Both the position numbers and the translations under genes were made by a program. The notes beneath the pieces were generated by a model. The model worked only from the letters and a program-made list of their open reading frames with translations, was not told where the DNA came from and did no database searches. From contig SKZY01000475.1 in NCBI GenBank assembly GCA_007127095.1, forward strand, positions 1 through 34,347: a stretch of 34,347 nt of DNA, written 5' to 3'. This document shows positions 24,782-32,020 of the stretch, piece after piece; position 1 is the first letter of the stretch, and each line of letters opens with the position of its first letter. Source of the DNA: Planctomycetaceae bacterium. Lineage in GTDB: Bacteria; Planctomycetota; Planctomycetia; Pirellulales; Pirellulaceae.

Positions 24782-26362
24782 TCAATCGCGAAACGCGTCT
24801 CGCCACCTCCGCTCAACCGCAAACAGATCGTTCAATACCGCGTCGACCTCGTGCTGCTCGTAAGGGTCATGTTCCAACTCGTGTTCGAGCAGTTCGAGTT
24901 TCTTGCGGAGCAGATAGCCCTGCATCCGCTGGTAGGGGCGGACTTCTCCACGACGCAAGAACGTCCCGACCTCGAGCCGGCGACTCCAATCTTCGATCTG
25001 CTCGACCCAATGCAATGCCTGGTCGACGTTGCCCGTCCGCGCCGCCGAATAGGCTTCGCCGCGAGCCACCGAAATCTCCTCCAAACAGACTTTCGCCGGC
25101 GGGTAATAGGCGAAACAGCCGACCACACTGACCGCAATCAATCCGACCAACAAAGTCCCACCGAGTACCGACGGAGGTACCAAACGATCATAGCTCGCCA
25201 GTTCGGCGGCTTGAGCAGAACGGAATCGCGATTCATCGATCCCGAACTTCCTGAATGTCAGTCCGGTCGCCGCGACCAATGCCAACATGCCGAAACCGAT
25301 CATCTCGAACAGTTGGAACGGACGCATCGCGGCCGCCCAGATCGCCTCAACGCTGAGTGCCGTCTGTGGTGCAAACGGAGTGGCATAATTGTCGAACGCA
25401 TGGGTATGACCGGCCGGCTCGGCCCCAGGCAAGATCAGCGGCCGGTCGATCGCGTAAGCGGCCAACAAAACGATCGTCACCAACGAGATGAACCAGATCG
25501 AAATCGCTCGCCGGCCATAGCGACCGACGAACCAAACCAACGTCGCCAGGTTCATCCCCGCGCCGAGCAACAACAGCGAGAGGGCGGCACCCGGCGAATT
25601 GGAATGAACAAACATCATCCCCAATTGACTCATCGCTGTCATCGGCGTGGCGTAAACCGGGATCGCCAAGAACGTCATCCGCGCCGGGGCCCAGTGGTCG
25701 TGCATCTCGAACGAAGATTGCAGCGCCGCGTAGGGCAATAGGGCTCCGAGTATGCCGAGCCCGGCCGCCGCGATCAGCGTCAAACGGCCGGTGTCGCCGA
25801 CCAGGTCGCGGGCGGCGAATACCGCCAAAGCCAACATCCGTCGCAACCCGATGATTCGCAATCCCTCGCCGCTCTGCTGCTCGTGATCATGCCCCGCAAC
25901 GTCACTGCTTTCTCGGTCAGCAACCGCGCCGTCGGACTCCACCGACCGTGACGAAAAGCGGTCCCAGATCATCCCCAGAACGGTCACCAATACCAGCGAC
26001 GCGAGCGCGAAACAGATGATCACGATCGGCCGCGAAAGCGTCAGTCCGTAGAGCAGCGATAACGGATTGAACAGCGGCGCCGATAACGCGAAGGCGGTCA
26101 TCGCTCCCGGTCGAACCTTGGCCCGATAGAGTTCTGCCAAAATCGGCAAGACGCCGATCGAACAAACCGGCAACAACATTCCGATCAACCACGATTGCGG
26201 TAGCGAACGGATCGATTCGCCGCCAAACAATCGCCGCGTATCAGCGGCACCCAAGTAATAGCGCAACACCCCAGCGATGAACAAGCCGACCAACAGCGTC
26301 GGAGCACTCATCACCAACGCCTGAAACATCCGCACCAATCCGGAAACCAACATCAAGCTCAT
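24782..26362 (-). CDS. ArsP/DUF318-type permease with C-terminal helical extension
   Basis: 526 aa. Two clusters of membrane helices resemble the predicted permease family PF03773 (ArsP_1, YraQ type): LLVGLFIAGVLRYYLG, GMLLPVCSIGVLPILAELYRAK, AFALSAPLFNPLSLLYGL in the first half, and SQLGMMFVHSNSPGAALSLLLLGAGMNLATL in the second. The family usually has two Cys and a Gly in the PxCSCG motif; here it reads PVCSIG, so the second Cys is missing. The helix clusters are separated by a polar loop with His (GHDHEQQ). The final 110 residues are a soluble helical domain rich in Glu, Arg and Leu. Known members export organoarsenicals or are uncharacterised; the substrate here is unknown. Last gene of the five-gene operon; its ATG overlaps the lipoprotein stop as ATGA. 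Confidence 0.85.
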   Translation of the reverse strand: MSLMLVSGLVRMFQALVMSAPTLLVGLFIAGVLRYYLGAADTRRLFGGESIRSLPQSWLIGMLLPVCSIGVLPILAELYRAKVRPGAMTAFALSAPLFNPLSLLYGLTLSRPIVIICFALASLVLVTVLGMIWDRFSSRSVESDGAVADRESSDVAGHDHEQQSGEGLRIIGLRRMLALAVFAARDLVGDTGRLTLIAAAGLGILGALLPYAALQSSFEMHDHWAPARMTFLAIPVYATPMTAMSQLGMMFVHSNSPGAALSLLLLGAGMNLATLVWFVGRYGRRAISIWFISLVTIVLLAAYAIDRPLILPGAEPAGHTHAFDNYATPFAPQTALSVEAIWAAAMRPFQLFEMIGFGMLALVAATGLTFRKFGIDESRFRSAQAAELASYDRLVPPSVLGGTLLVGLIAVSVVGCFAYYPPAKVCLEEISVARGEAYSAARTGNVDQALHWVEQIEDWSRRLEVGTFLRRGEVRPYQRMQGYLLRKKLELLEHELEHDPYEQHEVDAVLNDLFAVERRWRDAFRD

Positions 26363-27075
26363 CGGGAACCCTCCCCGATTGGGTCAACGAGCTCGCTTTC
26401 AACCGTCGGTTCCTCGCCGTCAACCGTCGGTTCGGAATCGGGCTCCGAATCGCTCGGAGGCGCATCCCCCGCAATATCGTCGCCCAACAGATTCGCCCGT
26501 TCTCTTAACAGTTCGCAGTAACGGTCCAACTCCGCCAAGGTCGCGGGGTCGAGCTTCGCCCCGCCCTGACGTAGCCGCCGCGACAACGATTCGCTCGCCA
26601 CATGAATCGGAATCCACTGCTCCTCGGTCAAGTCGGTGTCCGCCGCGATTTCGGGGACCCAGCCGACGATGTCTCGCAATTCGCTCAAGACGATCGTCGG
26701 CGAACGTTTCTCGATCGCGACGTCGTCAAGGCCGGTTTCACTTAGCGCCGCTGCACGATCCCGCAGTTTGTCCGCCGCATCGACCAGGTCGGCTGGCCAG
26801 TGCTCGGGGACAAAATGCTCGGCGACAGGAGCATCGCCTGCGGTACCCGAACAACCGCCGCTCAACACCAACCCGCAAACCAACAGCACGGTCAGAAAAG
26901 GGGTCAGGCCTCTTTTGCGAGGGTCAGAAAAGGGGTCAGGCCTCTTTTGCGGGTCAGGGGTCAGAAAAGGGGTCAGGCCTCTTTTGTGCGCAGCACCCGA
27001 AGGGCGAGTTCCTCGCAAAAGAGGCCTGACCCCTTTTCTGCACCCTTTTCTGCGGCTCTTTGCGATCGACATCAT
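26359..27075 (-). CDS. Lipoprotein with a repeat-encoded N-terminal insertion
   Basis: 238 aa from ATG at 27075, chosen because it overlaps the MoxR stop as ATGA. After MMSIAKSRRKG the frame runs straight through the repeat array (26893-27040), giving a basic, Pro-rich stretch of about 45 residues. Only then comes a lipoprotein signal (VLLVCGLVLSGGC, lipobox LSGGC). The mature part is helical and soluble: a region of LRDRAAALSETG, SELRDIVGWVPEIAADTDLTEE and LDRYCELLRERAN, then an acidic Pro/Glu-rich tail. No family recognised. An alternative start is the GTG directly before LLVCG, but it has no Shine-Dalgarno and no positive residues, so the coupled ATG seems better. The mature part probably faces the periplasm, next to the permease encoded immediately downstream. 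Confidence 0.78.
   Translation of the reverse strand: MMSIAKSRRKGCRKGVRPLLRGTRPSGAAHKRGLTPFLTPDPQKRPDPFSDPRKRGLTPFLTVLLVCGLVLSGGCSGTAGDAPVAEHFVPEHWPADLVDAADKLRDRAAALSETGLDDVAIEKRSPTIVLSELRDIVGWVPEIAADTDLTEEQWIPIHVASESLSRRLRQGGAKLDPATLAELDRYCELLRERANLLGDDIAGDAPPSDSEPDSEPTVDGEEPTVESELVDPIGEGSR
26893..27040 (+). repeat. Compound REP-like array: three direct and one inverted 25-bp arms
   Basis: Identical 25-bp arms, beginning CAGAAAAGGGGTCAGGCC, occur at 26893-26917, 26925-26949 and 26962-26986. The exact reverse complement is at 27016-27040, so the last pair can form a perfect 25-bp stem. Its 29-nt loop contains GCACCCGAAGGGCGAG, the same loop core as copies 1 and 3. Part of another arm follows at 27043-27052. 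The array lies wholly inside the lipoprotein reading frame. Confidence 0.95.
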
Positions 27076-28088
27076 GTTCGATAATCCGGTACGGGAGTGT
27101 CGTTCAACAAGCTTTCGACCACCGCGGTTTCGGTTCCCGTCCGCATCACCAAGCGGACCGCTAGGACGTGCGGGGCGACGTCCTGAATATCTTGCGGCGT
27201 GACGAAATCCCGGCCATCGAGAAACGCCCAGGCCTGCGCGACACGCTGCCAAGACAGCATCCCGCGAGGGCTGACGCCCAATTCGATCGATTCATGCCGT
27301 CGCGTCGCCTCGACCAAATCGACCAGATACCCCTGGACCGCCGGATGGACCGTCACGGCCGCGACCCGACGCTGCAGGTTGCGGAGATCCTCGATCGACA
27401 GCCGATCGGTCTCGGTGGCGACCGGTTCGCCTTCACCCACAGGCTGAGCGAGCATGGCCAGTTGGGCCTCGCGATCGGGGTAACCGATTTCTAGCCGCAT
27501 CGCGAAGCGGTCAAGCTGCGCCTCGGGCAACGGGTACGCGCCGTGGCTGTCGATCGGGTTCTGGGTCGCGATCACAAAAAAAGTGTCGACCAGGCGATGG
27601 GGCACCGCGTCGATCGTCACCTGCCGCTCCGCCATCGCTTCTAGCAACGCACTCTGAGTTCGCGGCGTGGTGCGATTGATTTCGTCAGCTAACAAAATGT
27701 CAGAGAAGACCGGACCGGGGTGAAACTCAAACTCGCGAGTCTTCTGGTTGAACAGGTTGAACCCGGTGATGTCGGTTGGCAACAGATCCGGCGTACACTG
27801 CAAGCGGCCGAACCGGCCGCTCAAACAAGCCGCTAACGTCTTGGCCAACGTCGTCTTGCCGGTACCGGGCAGGTCGTCGAGCAACAGGTGGCCGTGGGCG
27901 AGCAAGCAGGCCAACACCAATTCGATTTGCCGTCGCTTGCCCAACAATACCCCGTTGAGCCGATCACGGAGACTATCGAGCTGGCGTTTGGCCGTGGTGG
28001 AAGTCGGCGTGATCGTCGAAGTCGTCATCATCGAAGTTGTCATAGTCAAATGTGTCGCTGTCGGAGTCGTCAAAACCGGTGTCGTCAT
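27072..28088 (-). CDS. moxR: MoxR-family AAA+ ATPase
   Basis: 338 aa. Residues 1-34 are an unusual Thr/Met-rich stretch, about half Thr; Met16, 20 or 21 are possible later starts. From residue 36 the chain is a typical MoxR ATPase: LGKRRQIELVLACLLAHGHLLLDD split before Walker A LPGTGKTT (73-80), the CTPDLLPTDITG loop, Walker B ILLADEINR (131-139), sensor FVIATQNPID, and the arginine-finger region EAQLDRFAMRLEIGYP. GVSPRGMLSWQRVAQAWAFLDGRDFVTPQDI marks the C-terminal lid. MoxR proteins act as chaperone-like ATPases, often with a DUF58/von Willebrand-type partner, encoded two genes upstream here. It starts 3 bp after the stop of the transglutaminase-like gene, and its stop overlaps the lipoprotein ATG. 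Confidence 0.95.
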   Translation of the reverse strand: MTTPVLTTPTATHLTMTTSMMTTSTITPTSTTAKRQLDSLRDRLNGVLLGKRRQIELVLACLLAHGHLLLDDLPGTGKTTLAKTLAACLSGRFGRLQCTPDLLPTDITGFNLFNQKTREFEFHPGPVFSDILLADEINRTTPRTQSALLEAMAERQVTIDAVPHRLVDTFFVIATQNPIDSHGAYPLPEAQLDRFAMRLEIGYPDREAQLAMLAQPVGEGEPVATETDRLSIEDLRNLQRRVAAVTVHPAVQGYLVDLVEATRRHESIELGVSPRGMLSWQRVAQAWAFLDGRDFVTPQDIQDVAPHVLAVRLVMRTGTETAVVESLLNDTPVPDYRT

Positions 28089-28091
28089 CGG

Positions 28092-30551
28092 TTACCGATC
28101 CTTCGTTCGGTTGTGGGCAGCGGGCGACGCGACAGGCTGCCGGTCGCGACTTTGGATCAACAGTCCGACCCTTACCCCGGTCGCGACCCGGTCGGCGTCG
28201 CCTAACCAGTTCGCCGAGGCGATCTCGCCGGGCCCAAAAAACACAGCGTCGGCGAGATCAAAAAAACGCTCTGCCGAAGCGGCAAGCGAACCGTCGACCG
28301 CCCGGACCGTTCGCTCGATCCAATCCCGCGGCGTCATCCCGACCGGACGTCGGACGCCCGCCAGGCGACCGCGAATATCGAGCAACCGGACCAACAAGGC
28401 CACCCGCCGACGCGCGGCGAGCGGCCATGACAACCGCCACGCCAAGCGACAAGCCCATTCGCCCCAGCGACACCGCGACCACCAGAGTACGGCGACCGCC
28501 AACAAGGCCGCCAGCAACGTCGGTGTGGCCGCCTTGACCGCCGCCAACGCCCGCTGTGAGGCCGATTCGTAAAAGACCGGCAATGCATAGCCCGGCGTCG
28601 GCTCGATCGCCATCCAAAGGTCCTCGGCCACCAACACCTCCGCCCAAACGTGAGCGTCATCGGCCAGCACATCGACATGCCCCGCCAACCAATCACGCCC
28701 CCTTGGCGGCGTATAAAACCCCGTCACCAAACGCGACTCGATTCCCAACGAACGGAGCATCACGGCGGCCGCGGTAGCGAACAAGTGGTCACCGCCACGC
28801 CGACGGTCGAGAAAATCGGCCAGCGGATCGTCGCTGTCACTCGCCGTCGTACGATCGAACACGAAACCTTCGCGGAGACGTGCTACCACCCGCTCCACCC
28901 GCTCGTAGTCCGACTCCAGCCCCGCTGTCCAACGCCGAGCCAACCGGGCTGCTGCCTCCTTACCCTCAAAATCGGGTTCGGCTGACCGATCATTCAGCGC
29001 CCGCGGCATCGTCTCGACCGCTCGCAGTTCCCCAGCAACGAAGCGACGCGTCAACAACCGTACCACCGTCAATTCCGGGATCCGACTGCGCCCCGGCATG
29101 AACCAGGCGTCATCCGCCGTGATCCCGAAGAAGTCGTCGCGATCGACGTCGGCGACATGCACGGCCGCGGTTCCGACGGGCGCCGGCACCCGGGGCGACT
29201 GCAGATTGATGATCTTGACCGCATCGCCGCGGTAAGGACCGAGCAGCGACGAGGCAAACGGGGCGCCGGCCGGCAACGTCAATACCGCCGGTTTTCGCCT
29301 GAAAAACCAGACCCGATCCGCGATCTCCTGACGCCTCAGCCGATCGTTCTGCCCCGGCGATCGCCCGTCGATCGCGTCACCACCATCCAGCGATTCGTCT
29401 CGTGTCCAATCGAGACCATCGAATCGATCGAACCGCTCCAACGCCAAACGGACCCCCGTCGGTCCCACCCACTGCAGCAATGCCGGCGAGGTCGCCTGAC
29501 GTGGCTTCGACGACGTCTGGTCGGGTCGACGCGCGAGCGAAAAACCGGCATCTCCCCGCTGCGAACGGGTCGTCCGTGGCCGGTCGCGACTCTGCTGGCG
29601 GTTGGCCAGCGCGATCGCCCGCTCCGTCCGACGCACCTTATTGGGACGCCCCAACACATCGTCGAAAACGTCGTACAAACTCGGTTGGTGAGACTGCAAA
29701 AAGATCTCCGACTCGACGGCCCCAAAGGATGCGGCATGTCCTTTGGCCGCCACCACCGCATCGCCATCACCGACACCCGAACGCGCGGTCGGATCATTCC
29801 ATTTCGTACCGCCACTGGTCGGCATCACCCCCCATGAAAGCAGTCGCGTCGCCGGACCGCGGCCCCAACTGGCCAAAAACGCGATCCCGCAAATCACCAT
29901 GCCGAGCGCGGTCATCCCCAGTCGCACCCCGTGATGCCGCCGCACCGAGTCGGCCAAATGAACCTCGATCCGCTCCCAGTGATTTGCCAGCAACCACCAC
30001 AAGCAGAGCAGTACCCAAACGCCCGCCAGTACCAACGTGTCGCCACGATCGCTGATCGAGGTCGCGAAGAGCGTCAAGAATCCACTGCATATGACCGACA
30101 ACGACGCCTGACGAGTAGCGACGCTACAGACCGCCAAGACGACCGCACCGATCCCCAAAGTCGATAACAGCACCATTTCCCAGGCCGCCGCAGTGCCGCC
30201 CAGCGGGGTGAGCAAGAGCCGACCACAAAGCGGAATCAGGAGTGCGCTGATCACGAAAAAGCGGCCCGATCGCCGCGCGATCCGACCGTTGCCTGGCGCG
30301 AAACGATCGAGCAAAACTCCGATCGATACCCAGAGTGAGACGAACACCAACTCGGCCTGAACCACGAACGCCGACTGCCCACCGATGCGCACACCCGCCA
30401 ACGCAAATAACGCAACGACCGCCATCACCACGGCACCGCGACGGCGGCGGTCTCGCAGACTCGACCACAGCCCGCCAGACGAAACTTCCCCGTCGGTCGA
30501 TCGGGGCGTGGCAGCGAGAAACTCCGGCTGATCAAGCCGCGGCGTCAACAT
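28092..30551 (-). CDS. Transglutaminase-like membrane protein (TgpA/DUF3488 type) lacking the catalytic Cys
   Basis: 819 aa from ATG at 30551, chosen for AGAGG 6 nt upstream; the frame continues back to a TTG at 30644, inside the DUF58 gene. Residues about 45-260 contain six or seven membrane helices. A large periplasmic part follows, with a transglutaminase core near 580-660, then one more helix (about 668-690) and a cytoplasmic tail with a DUF4129-like stretch. The core reads RRGGDHLFATAAAVMLRSLG, where active relatives have RRGxCEHFA: Asp588 replaces the catalytic Cys. His634 is kept (DDAHVWAEV), and the Asp of the DPT motif is Glu650 (IEPTPGY). It is therefore predicted to be inactive as a peptidase or transglutaminase, unless another residue substitutes. 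It overlaps the DUF58 gene by 20 bp and is followed by moxR. Confidence 0.88.
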   Translation of the reverse strand: MLTPRLDQPEFLAATPRSTDGEVSSGGLWSSLRDRRRRGAVVMAVVALFALAGVRIGGQSAFVVQAELVFVSLWVSIGVLLDRFAPGNGRIARRSGRFFVISALLIPLCGRLLLTPLGGTAAAWEMVLLSTLGIGAVVLAVCSVATRQASLSVICSGFLTLFATSISDRGDTLVLAGVWVLLCLWWLLANHWERIEVHLADSVRRHHGVRLGMTALGMVICGIAFLASWGRGPATRLLSWGVMPTSGGTKWNDPTARSGVGDGDAVVAAKGHAASFGAVESEIFLQSHQPSLYDVFDDVLGRPNKVRRTERAIALANRQQSRDRPRTTRSQRGDAGFSLARRPDQTSSKPRQATSPALLQWVGPTGVRLALERFDRFDGLDWTRDESLDGGDAIDGRSPGQNDRLRRQEIADRVWFFRRKPAVLTLPAGAPFASSLLGPYRGDAVKIINLQSPRVPAPVGTAAVHVADVDRDDFFGITADDAWFMPGRSRIPELTVVRLLTRRFVAGELRAVETMPRALNDRSAEPDFEGKEAAARLARRWTAGLESDYERVERVVARLREGFVFDRTTASDSDDPLADFLDRRRGGDHLFATAAAVMLRSLGIESRLVTGFYTPPRGRDWLAGHVDVLADDAHVWAEVLVAEDLWMAIEPTPGYALPVFYESASQRALAAVKAATPTLLAALLAVAVLWWSRCRWGEWACRLAWRLSWPLAARRRVALLVRLLDIRGRLAGVRRPVGMTPRDWIERTVRAVDGSLAASAERFFDLADAVFFGPGEIASANWLGDADRVATGVRVGLLIQSRDRQPVASPAAHNRTKDR

Positions 30552-31824
30552 GCCGAACCTCTCGCCAAAATCGTGATAAAGCGATCCCCAGCGGTGCTTC
30601 CGCCAAAATCGTGAAGTCGCCGGAATCAGCCAATAACCCCTCAACGGACGGAACTATGGCGGATCGACGCGACTCCCGTAGCCGACTGCTGCGAGGCGAA
30701 TCGACCTGAACCCGAACCGCGCCAGCCGACGCCGACGACCCCGATATCCGGACCGTCGTCCGCGACCGTGAGCCGAGTGACGATTCGTTCTTCATCGTGT
30801 CAAAACATCCGTCGATCGGCACCTCCATCAAGGCCGTCAACAACTTTCGCCGTCCCGACGCGCCGGGGGCAAACGACAACTGGTCGCGCCCGATCACCAA
30901 TCGCAACGGCAGGTGACGGGCATGCAACGCCACCGCCACACTGGCGGCAACACGAACCCGACGAGCCAACGCCTCGCGATGGCAATCACGGTCGACTGGG
31001 GTCCAGGAATAGGGGAGGCTGGTGTCGAGCTCGATGGCGATCTCAGGACGCTGCGGACCGCCACGCTCGCAAACCGTCAAGTTGCCGGTACGGGCGGTAT
31101 GGATCCAATGGACATTCCTGAGCCGATCGCCGCTGCGAAACGCTCGCACCCCCAACGGCTCACCCGACTCGCCGGTTCGCAATCCGTCACCACTTTCGCT
31201 TCGCACGCCACTCGCCAATTCGGGATCGTCCTGAACCCGACTGACCTCGGGAAACACGACCAAAGGAGCACATTCGGCCAACCGCCGACGAGCCGTCCAA
31301 AGCCCGAACGGCATCGAACAGCTGACCGACGGCGGTTCCTCGGGATAGCGTCCGCGGAGCTTCGGGGCGACCCGCAATCGATACTCGGCATCGCTGCACG
31401 GCGGCACGCACGCCAATGCGATCGAAGGCTTGACGTCATCGCCTCGACGATCGAGATACCCCTCGACCGAAATCCCCCACAACGGGATCGGAAAACGATT
31501 CGCAACCACCAAAATCAGGTCGCAGCTCTGACCTTCGTGAAGCTCCGGTACCGACGGCCGCAGTCGACAGCGGGCAGCCCGGACAACGCACCATGGCCAA
31601 ACCATCCCGGCCACGATCACGGCGAAAATCATGCTCGCCAATACCCAACCGACCGAACTGACGTACAACCCGACCAGCAGACTGATCGCTAATGCCGCGA
31701 CGAACCAACCGATCGGCTCCTTCAACCAATAGACATATCGATTCGCCCAAGGACAAAAGTCGATGACCAACAAATCGGCCCAACCGGGCTGCGCCCGGTC
31801 AGCGCCTCGAGCTAAAAACGGCAT
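30532..31824 (-). CDS. DUF58-domain membrane protein
   Basis: 430 aa. Two adjacent membrane helices (about residues 38-80) are followed by a beta-rich region (LHEGQSCDLILVVANRFPIPLWGISVEG, split by turns). Then comes the DUF58 signature GVRAFRSGDRLRNVHW, with TARTGNLTVCE directly after, near residues 224-250. The following part is von Willebrand A-like (IAIELDTSLPYS, keeping DxS of the metal site). DUF58 proteins are regularly encoded with MoxR ATPases and transglutaminase-like membrane proteins and are thought to work as one complex at the membrane, role unproven. First gene of the five-gene operon. The 196-bp divergent gap to the helicase gene should carry its promoter. Its 3' end overlaps the next start by 20 bp. 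Confidence 0.92.
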   Translation of the reverse strand: MPFLARGADRAQPGWADLLVIDFCPWANRYVYWLKEPIGWFVAALAISLLVGLYVSSVGWVLASMIFAVIVAGMVWPWCVVRAARCRLRPSVPELHEGQSCDLILVVANRFPIPLWGISVEGYLDRRGDDVKPSIALACVPPCSDAEYRLRVAPKLRGRYPEEPPSVSCSMPFGLWTARRRLAECAPLVVFPEVSRVQDDPELASGVRSESGDGLRTGESGEPLGVRAFRSGDRLRNVHWIHTARTGNLTVCERGGPQRPEIAIELDTSLPYSWTPVDRDCHREALARRVRVAASVAVALHARHLPLRLVIGRDQLSFAPGASGRRKLLTALMEVPIDGCFDTMKNESSLGSRSRTTVRISGSSASAGAVRVQVDSPRSSRLRESRRSAIVPSVEGLLADSGDFTILAEAPLGIALSRFWREVRHVDAAA

Positions 31825-32020
31825 GACGAATCCAACACGACACCTGGCCCGCCGCGAAACCGATCGGACGCCCCGAGCGATTCGCTTGCTTCGATATTAT
31901 CCACAACCAGATACTACTGCAATCACAGTGCGTATGCATTTCGAGTGCGGTGGTTCGGGTAATGGCGAGCCGATCGTCGGGACAGTACCCAAGCGGCGCC
32001 GACTCGGGTAGGCTGCCGCC

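Noticed and set aside
24851-25741. Long plus-strand open frame (296 codons) opposite the permease gene
   Set aside because: Composition is Arg/Gln/His-rich, as expected of the antisense of a GC-rich gene; the opposite strand encodes clear membrane helices and family motifs. The same applies to other long antisense frames, such as those at 22-756, 3539-4204 and 20398-21249.
26893-27040. CRISPR or transposon end interpretation of the repeat array
   Set aside because: Intervals between arms are 7-12 nt and the arms are partly inverted, which fits a compound REP-like element; no transposase or target duplication was found.
31897-31905. Perfect DnaA-box match TTATCCACA in the gap upstream of the helicase gene
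   Set aside because: Single copy with no cluster, no AT-rich unwinding region and no dnaA/dnaN/gidA nearby; one chance match in 34 kb is expected.
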